This document shows, piece by piece, positions 1-7,148 of a DNA stretch of 64,000 nucleotides. The DNA comes from Cohnella sp. AR92. Its GTDB lineage: Bacteria; Bacillota; Bacilli; Paenibacillales; Paenibacillaceae. Made by a program: the position numbers and the translations under genes. The stretch spans positions 207,306-271,305 of the forward strand of contig NZ_RZJR01000011.1 in NCBI RefSeq assembly GCF_003990975.1, in the 5' to 3' direction. The notes beneath the pieces were generated by a model, which was not told the origin of the DNA, ran no database searches, and saw nothing but the letters and a program-made list of their open reading frames with translations. The stretch's first letter is position 1; the number at the start of each line of letters is the position of its first letter.

Positions 1-1
1 C

Positions 2-88
2 GAGGTCCTGGCCGTATGCATGATGTCCGACTTCCGGCTCAAGCTTCGTTCCTACGAGCTTCTGGCCCAACTCTTCCATCGCCGCTGA
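2..88 (+). CDS. C-terminal end of an unidentified protein (partial)
   Basis: An open frame enters from the left edge and ends at a TGA at 86-88, giving 28 residues that finish LLAQLFHRR. Codon use looks like the neighbouring genes, so it is probably the 3' end of a real gene. Nothing in so short a tail identifies a family. Confidence 0.4.
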   Translation, partial: EVLAVCMMSDFRLKLRSYELLAQLFHRR

Positions 89-340
89 GCGGGAATGGGC
101 GCGATTCCGGGGAGGAGGACTCGTCTATCGAATCGAGAAACACGAAAGACGAATAATTCGCCTTTTTGATTTCTTTTGTTAAGTATGACAAGGAAGAACG
201 GTCGAATGGCGAGATTGTCATGTAAGCCTTTTCTTTTTGACGTCCAAACCTGACATGAGCGAACCAAAACCCGCGCCGCTATTGAGTTTCTCAAATCACT
301 AATACGCCGTAACCACGGGGATAATCCGCATTTGTCAAAG
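89..340. other. Intergenic stretch upstream of the glnA control region
   Basis: About 250 bases without a convincing gene. A weak short palindrome followed by CCTTTTT near 150-168 could end the upstream gene. Otherwise I see nothing until the GlnR-type box. Confidence 0.5.
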
Positions 341-357
341 TGTAAGAATAGCTCACA
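341..357 (+). promoter_or_regulatory. GlnR/TnrA-type operator upstream of glnA
   Basis: The 17 bases TGTAAGAATAGCTCACA match the GlnR/TnrA consensus TGTNA-N7-TNACA at every fixed position. The box ends 28 bp before the -35 element. In Bacillus and Paenibacillus this motif binds GlnR (or TnrA) in nitrogen control. A site upstream of the -35 would suit activation as well as repression; its direction of action here is inference. Confidence 0.8.
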
Positions 358-385
358 CTTCCACAAAAAATACCTTACATAACTA

Positions 386-414
386 TTGACGCTCCCTATA
401 TCGAGAATTATAAT
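386..414 (+). promoter_or_regulatory. SigA promoter of glnA
   Basis: TTGACG at 386-391 and TATAAT at 409-414 are separated by 17 bp. This is one base from consensus and predicts a start near 421, about 75 nt before the glnA start codon. Confidence 0.85.
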
Positions 415-496
415 AGCTTCAGTGAGTTGGGGTAAAACTTGAACGTTCTTCTTGATTTACACTCATAATGTTCGGGAATGGGGAGGAAATTCTAAA

Positions 497-1921
497 ATGT
501 CCGTACAAAAAGTTTTGGAACTGATCAAGGAAAAAAACATCGAGTTCGTAGATTTCCGTTTCGTTGATTTGGCTGGTCGCGCTCACCACATCACGCTTCC
601 GTCTACCGAGGTGGATGCTGATACTTTCGTTAACGGCGTAGCATTCGACGGCTCCTCGATCACGGGCTTCCGCGGCATTGAAGAATCCGACATGGTCATG
701 ATGCCGGATCCGGAATCCGTATACGTAGATCCATTTACTGCGCATGCGACTTTGATCGTCATGAGCAATATCCACACCCCGGACGGCGAACGCTATGAAC
801 GCGACCCGCGCTCGATCGCGCACAAAGCAGAAGAATATCTGCAAGCTGCCGGCGTAGGTACGGATGCATTCTTCGCCCCAGAATCCGAATTCTTCATTTT
901 CGACGACGTTCGTTATGAATCGACCATGAACTCTTCTTCCTTCTTCGTTGACTCCGAAGAAGCGGCTTGGAACTCCAACCGCAAGGAAGAGGGCGGCAAC
1001 CTTGGCTTCAAGGTTGGCGTTAAGGGCGGCTACGTTCCGGTAGCGCCGGTTGACTCCCAACAAGATATCCGCAGCGAGATGGTCCGCCTGATGCAAGAAT
1101 CCGGCCTTCGCGTTGAACGTCATCACCACGAAGTCGCAACGGCAGGTCAAGCCGAGATCAACTTCCGCTTCGACACGCTGACGAAGACGGCCGACAACCT
1201 GCTCAAGTACAAATACATCGTTCACAACGTAGCTCGCCAATACGGCAAGACGGCTACTTTCATGCCTAAGCCGCTCTTCGGCGACAACGGCAGCGGCATG
1301 CACGTTCATATGTCCATCTTCAATGAAGGAACTCCTCTCTTCTGGGAGAAGGGCGCATACGCGAACCTTAGCGAAGTGGCTCTGAACTACATCGGCGGTA
1401 TCCTTTACCATGCTCCTGCTCTGATCGCTATCACGAACCCGTCCACGAACTCGTTCAAGCGTCTGGTTCCTGGTTACGAAGCGCCGGTTAACCTGGTTTA
1501 TTCCAAGGGCAACCGTTCCGCAGCCGTTCGTATCCCGGTTGCTGCGGTTACTCCGAAGGGCTGCCGCATCGAGTTCCGTACTCCGGACTCCACGGCTAAC
1601 CCGTACCTGGCCTTCGCAGCTATGCTGATGGCCGGTCTGGACGGCATCAAGCGCAAGATCAACCCTAGCGCTCTTGGCTATGGTCCTTTCGATAAGAACA
1701 TCTACGAGCTCTCCGACGAAGAGAAGAAGGAAATCCGCAGCGTTCCAGGAACGCTTGACGAAGCGCTCGACGCTCTGGAAGCGGACTTCGAATTCTTGAC
1801 GCAAGGCGATGTCTTCACGAAGGAATTCATCGAGAACTATGTAGCCGTTAAGCGCTCTGAAGCGAAAGCCGTCTCCATCCGCGTTCATCCGCACGAATAC
1901 AGCCTCTACTACGATTGCTAA
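497..1921 (+). CDS. glnA: Type I glutamine synthetase, GSI-beta subtype
   Basis: Glutamine synthetase condenses glutamate and ammonia to glutamine with ATP in the cytoplasm. The 474-aa protein carries the beta-grasp N-domain (FDGSSITGF near residue 55), the ATP/glutamate-binding core (GSGMHVHMS, NPSTNSFKRL, EFRTPDS) and the C-terminal catalytic domain. It has the approximately 25-residue insertion near 145-175 that marks GSI-beta enzymes, and a tyrosine at about 403 in NIYELSDEE, where proteobacterial enzymes are adenylylated. The start was chosen at 497 because GGAGG lies 7-8 bases upstream; an in-frame upstream start at 452 has no ribosome site. It is monocistronic, with its own GlnR-type box, promoter and terminator. 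No glnR gene lies beside it, unlike the usual glnRA operon, so this may be a second glutamine synthetase. Confidence 0.93.
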   Translation: MSVQKVLELIKEKNIEFVDFRFVDLAGRAHHITLPSTEVDADTFVNGVAFDGSSITGFRGIEESDMVMMPDPESVYVDPFTAHATLIVMSNIHTPDGERYERDPRSIAHKAEEYLQAAGVGTDAFFAPESEFFIFDDVRYESTMNSSSFFVDSEEAAWNSNRKEEGGNLGFKVGVKGGYVPVAPVDSQQDIRSEMVRLMQESGLRVERHHHEVATAGQAEINFRFDTLTKTADNLLKYKYIVHNVARQYGKTATFMPKPLFGDNGSGMHVHMSIFNEGTPLFWEKGAYANLSEVALNYIGGILYHAPALIAITNPSTNSFKRLVPGYEAPVNLVYSKGNRSAAVRIPVAAVTPKGCRIEFRTPDSTANPYLAFAAMLMAGLDGIKRKINPSALGYGPFDKNIYELSDEEKKEIRSVPGTLDEALDALEADFEFLTQGDVFTKEFIENYVAVKRSEAKAVSIRVHPHEYSLYYDC

Positions 1922-1941
1922 GATCGAGCGGCTGTTAGACA

Positions 1942-1990
1942 ACAGGGCTGTCCCGAGAGTCGTCATGACTCCAGGGCGGCCCTGTTTTTT
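1942..1990 (+). terminator. Intrinsic terminator after glnA
   Basis: ACAGGGC and GCCCTGT form the outer stem, an inner GAGTC/GACTC hairpin fills the loop, and a run of eight T follows. Confidence 0.8.
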
Positions 1991-2088
1991 TGCTTTCTCC
2001 TATCCACCAAAGACGAAAATTATTCATGCATAATATCGATTTTGTTCGGATATTCAATCAATTGCCACCTTTTTAGGCCGAATATTTG

Positions 2089-2118
2089 TTGCTTGCTTAG
2101 CCATAGCTTTGATATGAT
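2089..2118 (+). promoter_or_regulatory. Probable SigA promoter of serC
   Basis: TTGCTT (2089-2094), an 18-bp spacer and TATGAT (2113-2118) precede serC. The elements are plausible but not perfect. Confidence 0.5.
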
Positions 2119-2154
2119 AAGCCTATCATGATTCTCAGACAAGGTGGGTATAAG

Positions 2155-3243
2155 ATGACGAACCGAGCTTATAACTTCAATGCCGGTCCTGCGGCGCTGC
2201 CTCTGGAAGTTCTGCAGCAAGCGCAGGAGCAATTCGTTAATTACGAACAATCGGGAATGTCCCTGATGGAGATGTCTCACCGCGGCGCGATTTATGAAGG
2301 CGTGCACCAAGAGGCGCAAGCCCTCCTCCAAGAACTCCTGAACATTCCGCAAGGCTACAAGGTCTTGTTCGTTCAGGGCGGAGCAAGCACCCAATTCGCG
2401 ATGGTTCCGATGAACCTGCTCCAACCGGGCAAGACGGCAAGCTTCGTCGCAACGGGCAGCTGGGCGACCAAAGCCATTCAGGAAGCGAAGCTGTTCGGGG
2501 ATACCGCGATTGCCGCATCCTCCGAAGCGGACAAGTATAACCGGATTCCTTCCCTTAACGAGATTGCCATTCCGGCTAACTCGGCCTACCTGCATGTCAC
2601 TTCCAACGAGACGATCGAAGGAACCCAATGGGCGCAATACCCGGATACCGGCTCCATCCCTCTCGTTGCGGACATGTCGAGCGATATTCTGTGCCGCCCT
2701 CTCGAGATCTCCCAGTTCGGACTCATTTATGCCGGCGCCCAGAAGAACCTCGGTCCTTCCGGCGTGACGATCGTCATTATTCGCGAAGACCTGATCGGCA
2801 CCCCGTCGATGACGGTTCCGACGATGCTTCGCTACAGCACTCATGCCAAGAACGATTCCCTCTACAACACGCCTCCGACCTTCGCCATCTACATGACGAA
2901 CCTGGTTCTCAAGTGGGTCAAGGAGCAAGGCGGAGTAGCGGCGGTCGAGAAGACGAACCGCGAGAAGGCCGATCTGCTGTACCGCGCGATCGACGAGAGC
3001 GGAGACTTCTACCGCGGGTTCGCTCAGAAGGACAGCCGTTCGATCATGAACGTCACGTTCCGCCTCGGCAGCGAGGAGCTCGAGAAGAAGTTCGCCAAAG
3101 AATCGGAAGCTGAAGGCTTCGTCGGCCTGAAGGGCCATCGCAGCGTCGGCGGGCTTCGCGCATCGATCTACAACGCGGTGCCGCTCGCGAGCGTTAAGGC
3201 TCTGGTCGAATTTATGGAGGACTTCAAGCGTCGCAACGGGTAA
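2155..3243 (+). CDS. serC: Phosphoserine aminotransferase
   Basis: SerC transfers an amino group from glutamate to 3-phosphohydroxypyruvate in serine synthesis and also serves pyridoxal phosphate synthesis. The 362-aa class V aminotransferase opens with NFNAGPAALP, has GGASTQFAMVP near residue 75, and carries the PLP lysine in YAGAQKNLGPSGVT near 195. The C-terminus has the family's GHRSVGGLRASIYNA. The start at 2155 has AAGGTGG 8 bases upstream; the ATG at 2128 lacks such a site. It stands alone between terminators. Confidence 0.95.
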   Translation: MTNRAYNFNAGPAALPLEVLQQAQEQFVNYEQSGMSLMEMSHRGAIYEGVHQEAQALLQELLNIPQGYKVLFVQGGASTQFAMVPMNLLQPGKTASFVATGSWATKAIQEAKLFGDTAIAASSEADKYNRIPSLNEIAIPANSAYLHVTSNETIEGTQWAQYPDTGSIPLVADMSSDILCRPLEISQFGLIYAGAQKNLGPSGVTIVIIREDLIGTPSMTVPTMLRYSTHAKNDSLYNTPPTFAIYMTNLVLKWVKEQGGVAAVEKTNREKADLLYRAIDESGDFYRGFAQKDSRSIMNVTFRLGSEELEKKFAKESEAEGFVGLKGHRSVGGLRASIYNAVPLASVKALVEFMEDFKRRNG

Positions 3244-3272
3244 TCGGCACCAGGCGAGATCTACCGACGAGA

Positions 3273-3298
3273 AAAAGCGGCATTCGCCGCTTTTTTTT
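3273..3298 (+). terminator. Intrinsic terminator after serC
   Basis: AAAAGCGGC, loop ATTC, GCCGCTTTT, continuing into eight T. Confidence 0.9.
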
Positions 3299-3352
3299 GC
3301 TCTGGTCCGTTAATCCTAGTTCTAATCACCATGCCAGGTCAGGAGGATACAT

Positions 3353-3820
3353 ATGGCGTTTCATATCGTACTCGTGGAACCGGAGATTCCGGCGAACACG
3401 GGCAATATCGCTCGAACTTGCGCGGCAACCGGCACTCATCTTCATCTGGTTCGTCCATTGGGCTTCTCCACGGACGACAAGCAGCTGAAGAGAGCCGGGC
3501 TCGATTATTGGCCATCGGTTCAGATCGCTTATCACGATTCGTTCGCCGAGCTGCAAGCGCAATATCCGGAGGCCCGCTTCTTCTTCGCCAGCACGAGAGT
3601 GAGCAGGCGTTACAGCGACTTCGACTATCGCGACGGGGATTTCTTCGTCTTCGGCAAGGAGACGAAGGGGCTTCCCCAGGAGCTGCTGGACGCGAATCCG
3701 GACACCGGTATCCGCATGCCGATGACGGACAAGGTCCGTTCGCTGAATCTGGCGAACTCGGCGGCCATCGTGATCTACGAGGCGCTCCGTCAAACCGGAT
3801 TCCCCGGGCTTGAAGACTGA
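3353..3820 (+). CDS. trmL: tRNA (cytidine/uridine(34)-2'-O)-methyltransferase
   Basis: TrmL 2'-O-methylates the wobble nucleotide of tRNA-Leu isoacceptors using S-adenosylmethionine. The 155-aa product is a minimal SPOUT enzyme of the YibK/CspR family, with EPEIPANTGNIARTC at the N-terminus, the knot signature VFGKETKGLP near 105 and IRMPMTDKVRSLNLANSAA near 125. A strong AGGAGG lies 7 bases before the ATG. It is between the serC terminator and the AbrB-like gene and probably has its own promoter. Confidence 0.93.
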   Translation: MAFHIVLVEPEIPANTGNIARTCAATGTHLHLVRPLGFSTDDKQLKRAGLDYWPSVQIAYHDSFAELQAQYPEARFFFASTRVSRRYSDFDYRDGDFFVFGKETKGLPQELLDANPDTGIRMPMTDKVRSLNLANSAAIVIYEALRQTGFPGLED

Positions 3821-4016
3821 TTCCATTTTGCAACCATGGCAGCAGAATGTGAATTCGACTAATTTCCGCATTTTCCGACCAATCTTTACACAATTTTAAG
3901 CAAATCGACTAACTATAGAGGATATGCTCGGATGATGGCGAAGTTAGTACGAGTACAACGGTTTCTATTAGGAAAACCAACTTAGATTATTGCTTGAAAA
4001 ACGAGGAGGAACTGTT
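3821..4016. other. Intergenic leader of the AbrB-like gene
   Basis: AT-rich leader. TCGACTAA occurs near 3855 and again near 3905, resembling the 3' arm of the hairpin repeat of the array at 42544. No clear -35/-10 pair was found. Confidence 0.35.
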
Positions 4017-4262
4017 TTGAAGCCCGCTGGTGTTGTCCGTAAAGTAGACCAACTTGGTCGAATCGTATTGCCTAAGTCTCTGCGCAAGAGATATCAAATG
4101 AACGAAGGAGATCCTGTCGAAATTCTCGTGCAGGGTGACCATATCATCTTGGAGCGCTATCGTCCGCGTTGCGTCTTCTGCACTTCCATGGACAACGTAT
4201 CGGAGTTTAAGGATCGCTATGTCTGCGGAGTCTGCATGAACGAGATGCAAGGCATGCTCTAA
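4017..4262 (+). CDS. AbrB-family transition-state regulator with a CxxC pair
   Basis: A short DNA-binding protein of 81 residues. Residues 4-48 (GVVRKVDQLGRIVLP...DPVEILVQGDHIILERY) are a typical AbrB/SpoVT swapped-hairpin domain. The C-terminus differs from B. subtilis AbrB and contains CVFC and CGVC about 18 residues apart, a possible zinc-ribbon tail. The start codon is TTG at 4017, chosen because GAGGAGGA ends 6-7 bases upstream. AbrB proteins repress transition-phase genes; the targets here are unknown. Confidence 0.85.
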   Translation: MKPAGVVRKVDQLGRIVLPKSLRKRYQMNEGDPVEILVQGDHIILERYRPRCVFCTSMDNVSEFKDRYVCGVCMNEMQGML

Positions 4263-4280
4263 TCGATATAAGGCAAAAAT

Positions 4281-4325
4281 AACACCGCCCCTTTCGTCGG
4301 ATCGACGGGAAGGGGCGGTGTTTGT
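4281..4325 (+). terminator. Terminator after the AbrB-like gene
   Basis: AACACCGCCCCTT and AAGGGGCGGTGTT form a 13-bp stem around a GTCGGATCGAC inner hairpin, followed by TGTT. The symmetry could serve both directions. Confidence 0.8.
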
Positions 4326-4354
4326 TGTACGAAGGAGGAGCATTCAAAGCTGAA

Positions 4355-4465
4355 TTACATCCCTGCGGTCTTGTCCTCGTTATAAGCGGCGGTCAAGATG
4401 GCCGTCAGGAGGATAACGAACACGAGAATAACGATCCAGAAATTATGTGTTAATCCCAGAAACAT
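4355..4465 (-). CDS. 36-aa single-pass membrane peptide
   Basis: A short gene preceded on the minus strand by GGAGGTG 5-6 bases before ATG. The product begins MFLGLTHNFW, then a hydrophobic stretch IVILVFVILLTAILT (residues 11-25), then a short charged tail AAYNEDKTAGM. It resembles small YjcZ-like sporulation membrane peptides in size and pattern, but I cannot assign it. Convergent with the AbrB-like gene. Confidence 0.6.
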   Translation of the reverse strand: MFLGLTHNFWIVILVFVILLTAILTAAYNEDKTAGM

Positions 4466-4602
4466 TTTCCACACCTCCACTTAACTTCCTTTATTATACC
4501 CAAGACAAGCCAAAAAGAAAACGCAAAATGTTGACGCCGCCTCGCATAGACTACTAACGGAGCCAGATGTCGCTGCCGCTGGAAGATGAGGAGGGCATGA
4601 CA

Positions 4603-5715
4603 ATGGGCGAAACGATTAATTGGATGGGCGGATGGCCGAAGGAGGGCGTGGTGTCGGCCGCCGAATGGGAAGAGCGCTCGGGCAGGTACGCAGAACGGTC
4701 CCGAGAGCTGCTGGAGCAGGACGCCGAGAGCCTGAAGGAAGCGCTGGCCGGAACGGAGTTGCTGCCTACTTGGGGAACCCGGACGGAGCGGATGATGCTT
4801 GCGCCCGGCGCGGATGCGGCAATCGACTGGATCATTAAGCGTTGGCTTCAGCCGGGCGACGCCGTGCTGGTCGAGAGGCCGACGAGCCGCTTCGCGCTTC
4901 AGGCATTCCGCAGGGCTGGCATCATTCCCCATGCGGTGCCGGGAGACGGACTGGGCCTCGATCCCGACGAGCTGGCGGAATCGATCCGGCAGCTTCACCC
5001 GCGGCTCGTGTATGCGGCCCCGGATTGCACCGATCCGGAAGGGCGGGTGTGGGGCGAGGCAAGAAAGGAATTGCTCTTGCAGATCTGCCGGGAGGAAGAC
5101 GTCGCCGTTCTGCTGGATGAGCGCCAAGCGCTGCTATGCGAAGCGCCGCCTCGCGGTAAATACGCTTCGGGGAGTGCGAATGCCGGCCTGGAAGGAGTCG
5201 TGTTTAGAGTAGGCGAATTCCCGCCGGGAATGGTCGCGGGGCTGCGGCTCGGCTGGATCTGCGCGCACGGCGAGGACGAGAAGATCCGGGAGCTGCTTCC
5301 GACGCCGGCGGTTCGGCCGGAAGCGATCCCTCCAACCGATCTGGCTGCCGTTCTTGGGCTTCTGCAGGAAGGAATCGAGCCCATCGTGAAGACGATGAAG
5401 TTCATTTATCGGGCTAGGACGGGGGCGCTGGTCGAATGCCTCAAGAGACAGCAGCTGGAAGGGGTTGGCTGGAACGAGCCTCAGAACGGAATGCATCTGT
5501 GGATCTCCCTGCCCGAAGGGCTGGACGCGGACGCTCTGCTTCGCGCCGCTTGGATGAACGGTTTGCTGTTCCAGCCGGGCGGGGCCTTCTACGCGTCGGA
5601 TCCGGATCGCTTCAAGCTGAGGGCGACGGCGGTCCATACCGAAGAGAGGCTGATCCGGCTCGGCGTTCAGAAGCTGGGGGATACGATGGCGGATTTCCTT
5701 GGCCGTTGGGGATAA
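4603..5715 (+). CDS. Fold-type I aminotransferase homologue lacking the PLP lysine
   Basis: The 370-aa protein aligns with the large and small domains of class I/II aminotransferases of the kind fused to MocR/PdxR regulators. Where the family has SFSK plus a downstream GLRIGW, this protein reads GEFPPGMVAGLRLGW near residue 215, so the Schiff-base lysine is a proline. The usual NPTG region is CTDPEGRV and the PLP-binding D-x-Y region is LLDERQAL. The substrate-binding arginine near the C-terminus (FKLRAT) remains. The frame is intact, which argues against simple decay. Start at 4603: GGAGGG is 7 bases upstream, while ATGs at 4567 and 4597 are badly spaced. It is probably not a transaminase; a binding or regulatory role is inference. 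Confidence 0.75.
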   Translation: MGETINWMGGWPKEGVVSAAEWEERSGRYAERSRELLEQDAESLKEALAGTELLPTWGTRTERMMLAPGADAAIDWIIKRWLQPGDAVLVERPTSRFALQAFRRAGIIPHAVPGDGLGLDPDELAESIRQLHPRLVYAAPDCTDPEGRVWGEARKELLLQICREEDVAVLLDERQALLCEAPPRGKYASGSANAGLEGVVFRVGEFPPGMVAGLRLGWICAHGEDEKIRELLPTPAVRPEAIPPTDLAAVLGLLQEGIEPIVKTMKFIYRARTGALVECLKRQQLEGVGWNEPQNGMHLWISLPEGLDADALLRAAWMNGLLFQPGGAFYASDPDRFKLRATAVHTEERLIRLGVQKLGDTMADFLGRWG

Positions 5716-5745
5716 GGCTTGTCTTGCCCAAGAAGGCTGCCGGAT

Positions 5746-6054
5746 TCAATAGGCATCCCCGATCGCATAGAGAATGCCTTCTTGGAGCTCGACATCCTTG
5801 CGCACCAATCGCTCGTCCCGAATGTTCAGGCAGTCTCCGGACTGCTTGTCGAAGGTCCAGAAGTGCAGCGGGCAGAAGAAGAGCTCGCCCGTCCATCGGA
5901 CTTCCCCTCCCGCATGGGGACACAGCGCCATGAGCAGCTTGTACCGATTCTCCTCCCCGCGGACAAGCCAATAAGGAATTCCGTCCACGAGCACCTCGGC
6001 GGGGAAGGTCTTAAAATCGTCGATCGGGCCAAGCGCAAAGCGGGTCATGGTCAT
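5746..6054 (-). CDS. Small Rieske [2Fe-2S] protein
   Basis: A 102-aa cytoplasmic ferredoxin-like protein. Both cluster-binding boxes are visible: CPHAGG near residue 45 and CPLHFWTFD near 62, giving the C-x-H...C-x2-H ligand set. There is no signal or membrane segment. It overlaps the upstream DUF2161 gene by four bases (ATGA) and is translationally coupled to it. Related small Rieske proteins pass electrons to oxygenases, but no oxygenase is next to it. Confidence 0.85.
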   Translation of the reverse strand: MTMTRFALGPIDDFKTFPAEVLVDGIPYWLVRGEENRYKLLMALCPHAGGEVRWTGELFFCPLHFWTFDKQSGDCLNIRDERLVRKDVELQEGILYAIGDAY

Positions 6055-6932
6055 GGTTGGTCAGCTCCTCCTGTCGTTATCCCGTCGTCCGAGTGGGCGG
6101 CGGCTTCGTCTCTTGCCGTCCAGCCCGAGGCCCATTCGAATCGGGCGGTCCAGACCTGAGTCACCTCGGCGAATTGAGCCAATCCGGAGACGCCTTCCGG
6201 GGCGATCGAATAGACGCCTCGTTCCACTCGGCGAAACCATCCGTAGTAGTTGTCGCGAAGCATGGACGCCGCATTCGGGCAGCCGGTCAGCTCGCGAACC
6301 CGCTTGGGCGACATCGGTCCCCCGCAAGCCAAAGCCAGCGCGCATTGAATCGAGCGCTCGCGATACGCGGTTACGAGCTTGCGCTTGGAGCTGCCGCCGA
6401 CGTTGTAGTCGCCGCTGCGGGCTTCGAATTCCTGCAGAAGCTTCTTCGCTCCCCGGCGGGTGCGCCCGCCTTCCTTAACGACGTAGGAGCCTGCTGCGGT
6501 CGCCTCTGCGACCAGGAGCTCCTCGGATCGAAGCGGAGCCGACGCGGGAAGAAGCTCGGCGCCGTCCCGGGGCTGGCGCCAGATCTCGATGACCGGCTTC
6601 TTGGTCTTGTAGAACGTAACGGTCATAAACCCGAGCTTCAGCCTTCCGCATAGGGAGGAGAGCTCATGGAACCGCTGGTTATGGGCGCCCTTCTTCGTCC
6701 GGTTCCGCTCGACGGCGAGCCACACCTCGGCGCCCGTGCGCTGGCGTTCCAATCCCTGCAGCAGCAGAGGGAGCGTGAACGTCTTCTTCATCTCCACGAT
6801 GATCAGCTTGGAATCGGCCGGACGAAGGGCGACGAGGTCGCACCCGCGAACCTCCGCCTTCACCTCGTAGCCGAGAGAAACGAAGTGGGCTTTGAGCGGA
6901 GGGTACAGCTCGGTCTCGCGTTCGATAGCCAA
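6051..6932 (-). CDS. DUF2161 PD-(D/E)xK nuclease-like protein
   Basis: A 293-aa protein whose N-terminal half matches the DUF2161 family, predicted to have the restriction-endonuclease fold. The nuclease-like elements are E near residue 6, CDLVAL near 31 and IIVEMKK near 45 (the E-x-K motif). The C-terminal half (about 195-260) looks like a winged-helix segment: MSPKRVRELTGCPNAASMLRDNYYGWFRRVERGVYSI. It is the first gene of a two-gene operon with the Rieske protein. Its substrate is unknown. Confidence 0.75.
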   Translation of the reverse strand: MAIERETELYPPLKAHFVSLGYEVKAEVRGCDLVALRPADSKLIIVEMKKTFTLPLLLQGLERQRTGAEVWLAVERNRTKKGAHNQRFHELSSLCGRLKLGFMTVTFYKTKKPVIEIWRQPRDGAELLPASAPLRSEELLVAEATAAGSYVVKEGGRTRRGAKKLLQEFEARSGDYNVGGSSKRKLVTAYRERSIQCALALACGGPMSPKRVRELTGCPNAASMLRDNYYGWFRRVERGVYSIAPEGVSGLAQFAEVTQVWTARFEWASGWTARDEAAAHSDDGITTGGADQP

Positions 6933-7148
6933 CGTGCTTCTCTCCCTCCATTACATTTTCTTATTATCGAATTATATCATGGAACGCACCAAACGTAAGC
7001 GAGGCGCGGCTTCCAACCTGACACGCCGTTGCCATGGGACGTCCTGTGGCGTTTTCATGGGCTTTTCCGGGCAATTTCGTCCTCTGCTCCGCATAGGTAT
7101 GTAGTACGTTTCGTAACGGGAAGGGACTAGGGTAGAGGAGGTAGCGGC
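6933..7148. other. Divergent intergenic region before prkA
   Basis: About 215 bases. A ribosome site (AGAGGAGG) precedes prkA at about 7135. CATAGGTATG near 7092 may belong to a sporulation-sigma -10 element, but I could not pair it with a -35. Confidence 0.35.

Noticed and set aside
419..1966. Minus-strand open frame covering glnA
   Set aside because: Shadow of glnA; no ribosome site or recognisable domains.
3855..3912. A sixth hairpin array upstream of the AbrB-like gene
   Set aside because: Two TCGACTAA strings 50 bp apart recall array 2, but the 5' arms are missing, so no hairpin forms.
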